The translations under genes and the position numbers were made by a program. The notes below the pieces were generated by a model. That model was not told the origin of the DNA, did no database searches, and saw nothing but the letters and a program-made list of their open reading frames with translations. Below, piece after piece: positions 22,967-32,505 of a stretch of DNA of 64,000 nt (within the stretch, counting starts at the first letter, position 1; each line of letters begins with the position of its first letter). Origin of the DNA: Vitrella brassicaformis (taxonomy: Eukaryota > Sar > Vitrellaceae); assembly GCA_001179505.1 (NCBI GenBank), contig CDMY01000403.1, forward strand, positions 4,711 through 68,710, read 5' to 3'.

Positions 22967-23046
22967 CGCGCACGTGCACGCACAAAAACAGTGAATTCTC
23001 GGGAAGATGGACAGAAAGCCGAGAAAAAAAAAAAACAGCCGCATGA
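22967..23046 (-). pseudogene. stub of the 184-aa gene family: first exon only
   Basis: On the minus strand, ATG at 23046 opens MRLFFFFLGFLSIFPRIHCF and then runs into a stop after about 26 codons. The first ~60 bp match exon 1 of the neighbouring copies, with expanded T12 (four Phe). No exon 2 or 3 follows. It is a truncated duplicate. Confidence 0.6.
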
Positions 23047-23086
23047 CGCACACCGCCTTCACACACCCAAGCAGAATCGACCATGC

Positions 23087-23898
23087 CTACAGGAGTTCGT
23101 CCCACATGCCCTTTGCAATTACGACGAATCCCCCGGCAACACAGATCAACGAGACAACGCTCGCATACCCATACAGTGTCCAGGGCAGAAATTCAAAGAA
23201 GACCTTGGCAGCCCCAACCCTCGGCCCATCTGGGCTGATGACAAGGATCACCACCCAGATTGGAGCGTAGACAACGGCCGAAGTGAGCATGACCTTATTG
23301 AAGAGGCGCATCATCGCCACAGCACCTGTCATGCAGACCAGGAGAGGACAGAAAACACGCGTCTATCTGTGCGCGTGTTTTTTCTACTGTCAAGATTGAT
23401 GTCGACACTGGGCAGTTGAATGCTGCTCAGCGACTCTGCATGGAAACACCGATAGACAGACACACAGCACCTGTCTTGTGCATATTTCGCCCAAAGTCGC
23501 ACTAACATCGCATCAGCTCCCCCATGGATGGCGCCCTCAAGTCCCTCTCCTCCTGCAACCGTTGCAGTTGTGTCTTCAGGTCATTGAGCTGCTCCTGCAG
23601 TGTCCTGATGTGCTCGAGCGACGCCCTTTCCCTCTTCTCGGACCTCGCCAGGCGGTCAGCCAAGGGCAAGCTGGCGTCATCTTCCCACTGAGTGAGTGCA
23701 TGGACAAAAGCAGATCATCCATCCATTGGATGCATCAGATCAAGTCGCGGGCTACATGCTTGCCTGTGTCCGCTTGTCGCTCGGCGGTTGTTTGCCATGG
23801 CTGCGCACGACGGCCCGTACTGCCGCATCCATCGACGGCAAAAATGAATGAATTCTCGGCAAGATCGACAGAAAGCCGAGCAACAAAAACAGTCGCAT
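23087..23898 (-). CDS. 184-aa signal-peptide / coiled-coil / two-TM protein, diverged copy 3
   Basis: Exons 23764-23898, 23507-23687, 23087-23325, all in phase and again totalling 184 aa. Exon 1, the GC-AG intron and the 5' half of exon 2 are nearly identical in DNA to copies 1 and 2. The end of exon 2 (LKTQLQRLQEERDLRAPSMG) and all of exon 3 (AMMRLFNKVMLTSAVVYAPI, then GFVVIAKGMWDELL) are strongly diverged. The shared FxFLPWTLYGY motif shows that exon 3 is homologous. The contrast within one gene suggests gene conversion or exon shuffling. Confidence 0.65.
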
Positions 23899-24141
23899 GA
23901 TGCACACCGCCTTCAAACAGACTCATCCGTCGTTTTCTTCCATCGGCTTAGCCCGCATTCGATTGCGAGCTCAGCTGGTTGGAGTCGATTCTCTCCAACT
24001 CGATGAGGCGGACACGCCACAACACGATGGAGCTGCACCACTGCTTGTCTGTTCTGCTGTAACGCAGGTGTGACCTGGTTGATCAAACTGAGGGATCATC
24101 GCGGGCCTGCAGCTGGAGATGGCCGCTCTGAAGCCTGTTGA

Positions 24142-27100
24142 ATGAATGCGCCAATCCCTCATTCCCTCATCGCGGCCGCCCTGCTGATCCACCTCGTCGT
24201 CACAGCCATTTCAGCACCCAGAGCACACGCCTTCCCCCGCAACTCACCCCTCTCATACACAGCTTCCGACAAGCACAGCAGCCAAAGGCGCCATGTGGCT
24301 CTCTATGGCCAGCAGCAGCCGGGCGGCAACCCCATCAGCAGCTTCATTGACGCCTTCACGGGCAAGGCTGCCGCCGAGCAGCGGGCGAGGGAGAGGGCGG
24401 AGACTGAGAGGCGGCGACAGGTTGTCTATTCTCTCGAGGGAGATGTGGACGATGATACGGCGCTTCACGAGGGAGGCAGGACCATGCAACGCGAGCTGGA
24501 GAGCTGCACGAGTGCCGCTGACGTCCTGACAGCAGTCACTGATGTACAACATGACTCATCTTTTGCCCCTGTTTCGGGAGACTTGCTCCGGCTCGCGTGG
24601 GGACGCATCGAGCACCTCACGCCATCTTTGCGCGCCGCGGCCGAGGTCAAGACCGATCCCAGGCTGCCTCTGCTCGTCCAGCAATCCGTCGCCAACAGCA
24701 TCGCCAATCAAGACGCCTCAATCGCGTCGGCGCTGCTCTCCTGTCTGGGCAAGCTGCGGCTGCGCGAGAGGGAGCTGGTCCCCAACGTGCCGTCGATCAT
24801 GGGGGCGGCAGACCTAGTGGCTGCCCAGTGGGACAAGATGCCCGTGCGCGCCCTGATGGATGCATTACGGGGCCTTTCACAGCTGGGCGTGGCGACTGGG
24901 CCGCTCCTCTCCCAGCGCATCGATGCCGACACCAACAGGCGGATGCGCACCTTCCTATCGTCGGCTCATCTCTCTTTACGCGACCTGGCGGACTTCCTCC
25001 GGTATGCGACAGTAATGCGGTGGGAGTTTGATCAACTGGCCTCCCCGCTGCTGGTGGCCGCTGCGAGATTGCTCAAGAGGGAGCGCAAGAGGGGCGGAAG
25101 GAAAGGCGAGTGCCACCCACACCTGGCGAGCTTGCTGCATGGGCTGGCGAGGACCAAATGCCATCTCGCGATGGGGCAGAGTGACGACGTCAGGACGGCA
25201 TATGAGGGGGTTCTCACTGAGACGGCGACCATTCTGAGGAGCGACCCCACACCGATGGCGGCGAAGGATGTGGCGCGACTGCTCAGGGGCCTCGCTGTGC
25301 TCCAGGAAGACAGCGGCCAAGACGAAAGCAGCGACAAGGAGCACCAATGTTTATTGATGGCGGTGCTGCAGGTCGCCCAGAAGCGTCTCGTCATCAGCAA
25401 CGGCACGCAGCCGATCGAGCCGACTGTCCACGTGCTGTCTGCGTTGCAGAGCTTCCCAAGGGGGCAGGGCGGCATTTCTGACGGCCGGCTGGCGGCGCTG
25501 ACGGCCCATGTGCACTGCCATGTGAAGCGGCTGTCTTTGCGGCAGGGCGGGGCCATTCTCTCGGCTCTTGCTCGCTTGGACGTACGCGACAGTGAGCTGC
25601 TCTCTTTGCTTGCTCGCCGCATGGAGGCGCTGATCAAGACGCAGACGGGCAGACAGAAGAAAGGAGCGGTGCAGCAAGGGCATGTCAGTGACCCTGCCAG
25701 TCCCCTGCTTCCATCCCACTCCCGCCCCTTCGACTCCGAGCACGGCATCACGAGCCCAATCGCTACCGCTGTGTGGGCACTCGGTCGCCTCAATTACCGC
25801 GATATGGCGCTGCTGGAGACGGCAGCCAGCTGGTCGCGTGTGGGATATGGTGGCATGAGTGCTTTGGAGAAAAGCATGATGGTCTGGGGCTTCGGGCAAT
25901 GTGGTGTGCGTCCAGAGGGCCTGTTGGTGCGACTGAAGAGGGAGGGGGAGGGGTGGGTCAGCCGGCTGGGAGATAGGGAGCTCGGAATGGCGGCGGTAAG
26001 CTGAGCTGCGCCCGCCCCACCTTTCCTGAGCCGATCATGGTGTGCCGTAATTGTTTGTGTTGCAGGTTGGTCTAGCCAAGATTGGCTTTCAGTCGCCTTC
26101 ACTGCTGTCGGCCATCGCCAGGCGGGCCATGTCCCTCTGCGAGCGCGGCCACCTGCCGCCACGTCAGCTGACCAACATCCTCTGGTCCCTCGGCCGCCTG
26201 GGCGTCGTCCACAACCCCTTAATGCGAGCCGCATGCCAAATGCTCACCTCCTCCCCACACCTGTTCCAGCTGCAAGAGGGCATCGGGGTGCTGCTGGCTC
26301 TTGCGTGGCTGGACTACTGTGATGAGAATGTGGCTGCTGTGGTGGCGGGCGAGTGGGAGAGGCGTGTGCAGCAACACGACTACGAGCCGCAGCCCATAGA
26401 ACTGACGGCGTTCGTGTGGGCGCTGGGGCGGCTCCGGCCACACCAATGCATCGACAGCCAAGAGCTGCTGACGGCCACGTTGCCGTTCGTGATCCGCCAA
26501 TTCGCGGCATTCTCTCTCCCGCAGCTGTGCGACTACATCTGGGGCATCGGTCGCCTGCTCGCCGGCCAGACACAACCACTCACCGTCCTCTTCCAGGCCA
26601 TTGGTGAGCCGCTGAGCAGCCGGCTGGCGCAGGCGAGTCTGGCTGTGGGTGTGGGTGACGGCTATGCGGACATGTCATTGATGGACGGCAGGGGGGAGGA
26701 GAGGGAGGGAGGGGTCGGCAGGGAGACGTTTCGCACAGGCGATTTGGCCAAGCTGACCAACACCATGGCGCGTGCGAGGGTAGAGGGGCAGCACAAGCTG
26801 AAAGAGGTAGGCCGAAAGAGGCCATGCAATGCGGTCGTCCGGCTCCACAAAATCGCTGCCTGTCGGTGTTCTTCATGTTCTGTGTATGCAGGCGCTTCTT
26901 TGGCACGTCTCTGACGCATCAACGGTCCGGCAGCTGGACGTCGTGTCCCTGGTGGACATTGCCCAGTCCCTCAGCAAACTCTACGCCTACTCTCCCACCT
27001 CGCACACGCCACAACAGTCCGACGCCGCGCGTATGCAGCCCATCCTCAAGCCCCTCATGCTCATTGCCGATGAGGTCACCGCACGAGTGGCCTCACTGAG

Positions 27101-28194
27101 AACCGACAACAGCGATCCCGAGCTGAGCCAGCTGACGGCTGAAGAGACTCTCCGCAAGATGTCGATCGTTTTCTGGGCGTTCGGGCGGCTGCGGTTTCAC
27201 CACGCGGCCTTTATGGAGGAGTTCTTTGCTTTAATGCTGGCCCTGGTGCCCTGGTCGACAGGGCGGCGGCGCAGGAAGCAGTCTGACCGTTGTCTGGCGC
27301 CTCTCGCGTGGACGCTGTCTGACCACAATTTGTGTCAGGTGTGGTGGGCGATGGGACGGTTGCAGATGAGGGAGGAGAGGGTGCTGGCCGTCATGAGGGA
27401 GGCGCTCTTGCACCGGATGAGGGCAGCGGGTGGGGAGGGAGGGGTCATGAGGGCATCGCATTTAGCGCAAGTGGTGGTTTCTATCGGGCAGCTACGCATG
27501 CCGGACGATCGCAAAGTGCTCGATGACGTGAGTGATACACACCATACTACACAGATCACGCACATTGGCCAATCCTTCCCTTCGTCAGGTCCGAGACCAT
27601 CTCGTCTCGTCCGGCCGGCTGGCCACCTTCCCGCCTCGCGAGCTGTCGAATCTCATGGGCGGCCTGGCGGCCTACAACTACAACGATCCCGCCCTCCTGC
27701 ACGCAGTGCAGCAACGCTTCGCCGCCGCCCAGCACCTCTTCTCTCAACGAGACAAGATCGAGATGCAAAACGCCTTCACACGGCTCAACCTGCCCCTCCC
27801 TCCCCTGGTCCCCCTCTCCATCCCTTCACCACGACCACGGCCGCCCGACGGGCGTCCTTACAGAGGCAGGGGCGTGCTTTCGACAGATGAGGACTTCGCC
27901 GAACGGGTGAAGGAGGAGGCGGCCTGGAGATCTGGCGTGCATCGGGGCAGCAGGAGCAAGGGTGTGGGTGAGCTCTCGCGGCTGCAGGTCCAGACGAGAG
28001 CTGCGGAGCGGCTGATGGAGTATCTGGTCGGGAGGCCAGAGGGCAACGAGGGAGACAAGGGAGGAGCTGCACAAAGTGCCAACGGGCACAGTAGTTCGTT
28101 TGATGTGGGTGTGCTGGTCAACGGGGAAGGCAAGGGGAACGGGAGGCACGCAGGCAAGAGGAAACGAATAAGGAGTGAAGCAACAAGGCGGTAG
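24142..28194 (+). CDS. Putative plastid-targeted helical-repeat (OPR/HPR-like) RNA-metabolism protein, 1278 aa
   Basis: Four exons, all in phase: 24142-25995, 26066-26806, 26892-27527, 27589-28194. The N-terminus has a signal peptide (SLIAAALLIHLVVTAISAP) followed by AHA/FPRNSP and a basic Ser-rich stretch (SSQRRHVALYGQQQ). That is the two-part leader of secondary red plastids, with Phe at +1. The rest is alpha-helical, with a recurring short motif: AVWALGRLNYRD, ILWSLGRLGVVH, FVWALGRLRPHQ, YIWGIGRLLAG, VFWAFGRLRFHH, VWWAMGRLQM. Such W-x-x-G-R-L helical repeats resemble octotricopeptide or heptatricopeptide proteins, which handle organelle RNA in apicomplexans and algae. No RAP domain is seen at the basic C-terminus (GKRKRIRSEATRR). 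Role inferred: plastid RNA processing or translation. Confidence 0.75.
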
Positions 28195-28568
28195 ATGTGT
28201 GTGATGTGTGTGTGAGCGCTTTTCGGTGTTCATGCTAGGCCATGTCCAGTCCACCCGTGCAAGAGATAGATTTTTCCCTCTACGACTATGTGGATATGCA
28301 CACACGGGAATGAATGGGCGGGTGGACTCGACAGCAGCTTTATTCTTCAAAGTGTGGCAATGTGAAGGAGTACTGGCCGTTTTCGGCAGGTTCAGGGTTT
28401 AGGGTTTACGAGTTCACGAGACGTCGCGATGGAATTTCCACTTTTTCTCAAAAACTCTAGATTTCATTTGAAACACGCTGGTTTTCATCTTAAACACGCT
28501 GGGAAATAGCCAACAACCCACCCCCGGGCTGCTGAGTCGCATCCTGGGCGGCAGCCGGCGACACAGCG
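28195..28568. other. intergenic; telomere-like motif and short direct repeats
   Basis: At 28393-28410 the sequence CAGGGTTTAGGGTTTACG contains two plant-type TTTAGGG-like units. At about 28449-28501 an imperfect ~21-bp tandem repeat occurs (TTCATTTGAAACACGCTGG / TTCATCTTAAACACGCTGG). No gene is seen. Confidence 0.5.
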
Positions 28569-28810
28569 CGACAGCTTGTCAAGGACTTCAACGAGTGGAC
28601 TGAAAGAGTTGTGGAGCAGTGGTTGGCGGACCGCGCTTGTGTGCTGCTCATTGACGAACTCAACAAGCTGATCACAAAGAACGTCGTGGCTTCCTGAAGC
28701 AGAGCTTCATCGACAAAAAGGAGCGTTACTTCGTTTTTTCGGGCCATTCAGCGCCGACAGGGGGCAAGCTAGCGGTGTTCACTCAGAGCCCCAGCGACCG
28801 TCATCAGGAC
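28569..28810 (+). pseudogene. frameshifted ATPase-like fragment
   Basis: One frame reads RQLVKDFNEWTERVVEQW, then ACVLLIDELNKLI, then hits a stop. One frame over, the same protein seems to continue: FLKQSFIDKKERYFVFSGHS...LAVFT. LLIDELN looks like a Walker-B strand and RYFVFSGHS like the following sensor strand of STAND/RHS- or Crinkler-type ATPases. No Walker A is seen upstream. Other short frames up to 29160 (GGSFAGKAAGEFDLPLSLED, for example) may be further debris. Family assignment is tentative. Confidence 0.35.
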
Positions 28811-29941
28811 GGGATGGACGGCGCAAACCGCAAAACAGAGGGCGGCCCCGGCAGCCGCCTCACGCCAGCTTTAGGTTCGCATATGAGGGGCTTGAGGACG
28901 ATGAGAAGGAGGAGGGCAACATGGGGAGTTACGCCGCCATCTCAGCCTGTGCGGTGGGACCTGCCCCTGGCTGGTGTTCGGGGGGTCTTTCGCGGGCAAG
29001 GCGGCCGGCGAGTTTGACCTCCCTCTTTCCCTCGAGGATTCTGAAAATGAGCTCGAAGACCGAGCCGTCTCCCTCTTCCTCTCCCTCTCTGCCTTCAATG
29101 CATACCATGCCTTCACGGGAGCCCCCTGCGGCGCACATCGATGCAGGAGACATGCCATTTGACATCGCTCATCAACAATGAGTGTGTCCAGGACATCGCG
29201 AAGGAAGCTGATGGGTACATATTACAAATACCTTACAAAGAGAGCACAAGAAACACACATGTGTATATGTGTGTTTCAGCCGATAAGTCCATCGTCAAGG
29301 AGTCAGACGCCATCCGCATCTACAATGCATGCTGGAATGGCTGACAATCCTATGGCGGACAACAAGCCGGAGATCGGACCCGGCATTGCGTAGAAGACAG
29401 TCCATTCCGGTGATAGTGAAGTGCTTCAAGGCTGGCATCAACACCAGGTACATATCGCCAGTTGAACTACATGTACATGTCCACCAGACCCTCATCGAGC
29501 ATCGCCGTCACTCGAACGGCAAGGCCAATGAAGAGAGTCAGGTCAGTCAAGGCGGGCCGCTTTGCAATGATGACTGACTCACTGCATACGATGTCATGTC
29601 ACTGTCAGTGCTTCACCCAGTTCAGCCTTGTTTTCGAGCGTCAAGAGAGCCGACGGTCTACCTTCCTACGCAGCCGACAACAACGCGACAAGAAGGCGGG
29701 CGTCGGCCGTGCTTTTGGCTGCTGCGGGTGCAGAGTGAGGTCAGCTGTGGATCGCATGACCGCATTCGGCAAAGCCGAGCTGCTCGGGGGCATTTGCGAG
29801 GGGGTGACGAGGCTGCCTGTACAAATGTGGTGTAATCCATGGCGGTATGCCTTCCCGCGAGTCATGCCTTCCAGCGAGCCGATTCAGACGACGTAGTGGA
29901 AGTCAGCGACACAGAGACATACACAGACGAGTTCAGCGTGC
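28811..29941. other. decayed or unassigned DNA
   Basis: Several short open stretches lie on the + strand without consistent splice joins, for example near 28974-29160, 29160-29343 and 29460-29570. No product can be named. I treat the stretch as gene debris. Confidence 0.4.
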
Positions 29942-30428
29942 TTGGTTCACGTCTTCCTGTTCGACTATGACGACACGTACGCCAGACACAATCAGTTGAG
30001 AGCTACATGCATCCATCCATCCCCGTGCTGCTGTATGTGTATCTGTCCTCTCTCGGTGCTCTGCGCAGGCTATTCCCCACCTCTGCACACGACAGCATGG
30101 AGGAGGCGGTCCGGAAAGGGACCATGACAGAGAAGGAGGGGCGGGCAATACTGGCCAAGTGCGCCGGATCGGCCCTGCGGCTGCTGGAGCGGTGCGTCCT
30201 GAGGGGCCAGGTCATCATCTGCTCCAATGGCGACCGCTCCTGGTGAGTGGGTGGGTGGGTGGGTGGACAACCGACATGCCGTGTGTGTGTGCCAATGTGC
30301 AGGCTGGAGGAGTCGCTGGACGGGGAGGCCTACCAGGAGCTGAGGCAGTTCCTGAAGGCCAGGGCCATCCCCGTCCTCTCCGCCAGGGAGCACGCACGGC
30401 TGCAGGGACTCATCGAGTACGAGTCCGG
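29942..30428 (+). pseudogene. truncated copy of the HAD-like hydrolase gene at 1-1377
   Basis: Exons ~29942-29976, 30069-30242 and 30303-30428. The splice joins FDYDDT with LFPTSAHDSMEE, giving the HAD motif I DxD nucleophile region. Then come VIICSNGD (motif II-like) and SWLEESLDGEAYQELRQFLK. The third exon and its preceding intron end match the first exon of the window at roughly 92 percent identity by eye. The match stops abruptly at TCCGG (30428), and the downstream exons (GDAEHD, acidic tail) are missing. No in-frame ATG is seen just upstream. It is a broken duplicate; it also shows what the window-edge gene should contain upstream. Confidence 0.65.
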
Positions 30429-30757
30429 ATCACCACGCCACACTCCTGGCTCCCTGTCTCTCTCCCTAGTGTGCGTGCCATGCAGGGCGCCGGAAGAGCA
30501 CTGGCAGCACACCCAAGAGACAATTCATCGCTGCTTGCATTTTATATCTGACTGTCTTGTGGGCAAACCATCTCGCCTCCGCAAAAACAGATATGCACGC
30601 GGAAAATGGGATATTGATGACTTCTTACATACACACATAAATAAAGCGTTCGCTGGTAGACGAGCTGTACAGACCAATCATACCCCTAGGTGGGTGTGTG
30701 TTGCCACGCGCATGTCTATATCACAAATGTCTGTCTATCATCTCACACACATCACAG
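30429..30757. other. intergenic after the truncated HAD copy
   Basis: No gene is seen; ordinary A/T-richer spacer with short CA runs. Confidence 0.45.
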
Positions 30758-31545
30758 TCACAGCAGCTTTAGGTGTCCACACACACTGTCAGCCTCATCG
30801 GCGAGACACGGACCAATACCCAACACCGTCAGAGAACCGCGGGCTATCTGAGACACCCAATGCACACACATCCATCCACCCATCCGTGTGTGTGTTTCCC
30901 ACCCACCTGTGTGTGTCCGGCGTCGGCAATGAGGGCCGCCACAAAACCCCGATCAACGGCATCTTGCTGCATGGACACTCAGACAGAGAGAAAGATACCC
31001 ATGCATATGGAAATGCGGTCTTGTTCTCCTTCCCTCTACAGATGCGTACAGACGTACGCACATAGATGTCGAGCAGTTGGTGTTCACTGTCGACGCGCAC
31101 AGCCACCTTGGTCACACCCGTGTCCTCCCTGTTGGTGGACATCCACACGCACGAAGAGACATAGTACCCTGATGACGTGTATGTCTCTGTGTGTGTGGCG
31201 TGGGCCTACCAGAGTTTCAGGTGCGGGTTTCCTTTCTTGACGGATATTTTGTAAGCCTCCACGGCAGCATGGGCACACTATACACACGAATTCGCACACA
31301 CACGGACACGCGACTCTCCCCATCCCTTCCATGTCTCTCCCCGTCCCTCTTACCTGTGCGGCAATTTTCCCTTTGCCCATCTTCAGATCGCTTCTTACCA
31401 CCAAGACCATCTTGCACGGCTTCCTACGCGCCCTGGCCACGCTGCTGCTGCTGCTGCTACTGGTGTCACTCTTTGTTGGTGTTCGTGTCTCGCCATTTGA
31501 TGGTGATGGCAATGCTTGAACGCGGGATGATGGATGTGACACCAT
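30758..31545 (-). CDS. PTH2: Peptidyl-tRNA hydrolase 2 (Pth2/PTRH2 family), 158 aa
   Basis: Exons 31354-31545, 31210-31277, 31062-31128, 30907-30966, 30758-30847, all in phase. The protein shows the whole Pth2 fold: KMVLVVRSDLKMGKGKIAAQ, CAHAAVEAYKISVKKGNP, LWEDTGVTKVAVRVDSEHQL, RGFVAALIADAGHTQIARGS, TVLGIGPCLADEADSVCGHL, ending KLL and a stop. These match the conserved catalytic and tRNA-binding elements (K-x-GK-x-AAQ-x-x-HA and DAG-x-T). The enzyme frees tRNA from stalled peptidyl-tRNA. The N-terminal ~45 residues before KMVLV are Ser/Arg-rich; the start at 31545 (MVSHPSSRVQ) is the best in-frame Met but is not certain, and a targeting segment could lie further upstream. Confidence 0.85.
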
Positions 31546-32505
31546 CTGTGGCCTTGTTCTCAGCTGTGAAGTGGTTCTGCCAGCAAACACACGCCTGGCT
31601 GTCTGTGTGGGGCCGTGGTGTGTGCGTATGTGTGAATGCAGGCAGCGTGGCAAGGGGGAGGGAGGGAGGGAGGGAGGGAGAAGGTGGAGGAGCGACGGAT
31701 GCCTCCAATAACAACAATTGGCAAGCAATGGTTAAGCCTCCAGGACGTCTTGTCCAGAAATAAAGCACAAAACCTCCAGGCCCAAGCAGGCAGGCAGGCA
31801 GGCACACACGAGGGCAAAAATGGCAGCCACGCGGCCGTCCTCCCCCCAACACAAATAAATCTCATCCATCCATCGAAGGACCGGCCGGCCGGCTGCCATG
31901 TCCCTGCCCATCTCCCGCAGACATTGCACAAACCTCACTCACTGACTGTACACACACACACAGACAGGCACACAGACAGGCAGACAGACAGACAGCGCTC
32001 TATCTTTCTCTCTCTCTCTCTCTCTCTCTCTCGGTCGGTGAAAAATCGGCTCTAAACCCTGCCAGCCAGCTTTGGTTGGTATGTACAGATAAAACACAGC
32101 ACAGCCATTCATTCGTTGATTGATTCAGTCATCTGCTGTGTGTGGAAGAATGGCAGGCAAGGCAAAAACTCCCCTCTTCCTTCCTTCCTTCCTTCCTTCC
32201 TCGATCGCTCCTGGCTGTCTGTCTGTGCAGACACAGATACTCACAGCGAGCGTGCGCACGTCAGTCACGTGTGCATCCCATCCATCCATCCATGCAGGCA
32301 CGCAGGCAGGCATGCAGCCGTCGCTTCGTTGTGGAGTGGGAGGGTCAAAATCCATCCATCCATCCATCCGTCCATCCACCCACCATGGATCAATCACAAC
32401 CGTCGCTGCCCCTTCCCTCCCTCCCTCCCTCCCTCCCTCTCCTCCCCCGCTCCCCCTGCCAGCCACCACGTGTGCGCGTGGATGGTGTGGGTGAGTGGGC
32501 GTCTG
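31546..32505. other. intergenic, microsatellite rich
   Basis: It contains GGGA (31660-31682), CT (32008-32034), TTCC (32177-32200), CATC (32350-32370) and CCCT (32413-32440) repeats. No gene is seen. Confidence 0.5.

Noticed and set aside
24253-26906. Several long antisense frames across the helical-repeat gene
   Set aside because: No splice logic or domains; they mirror the coding strand's GC bias.
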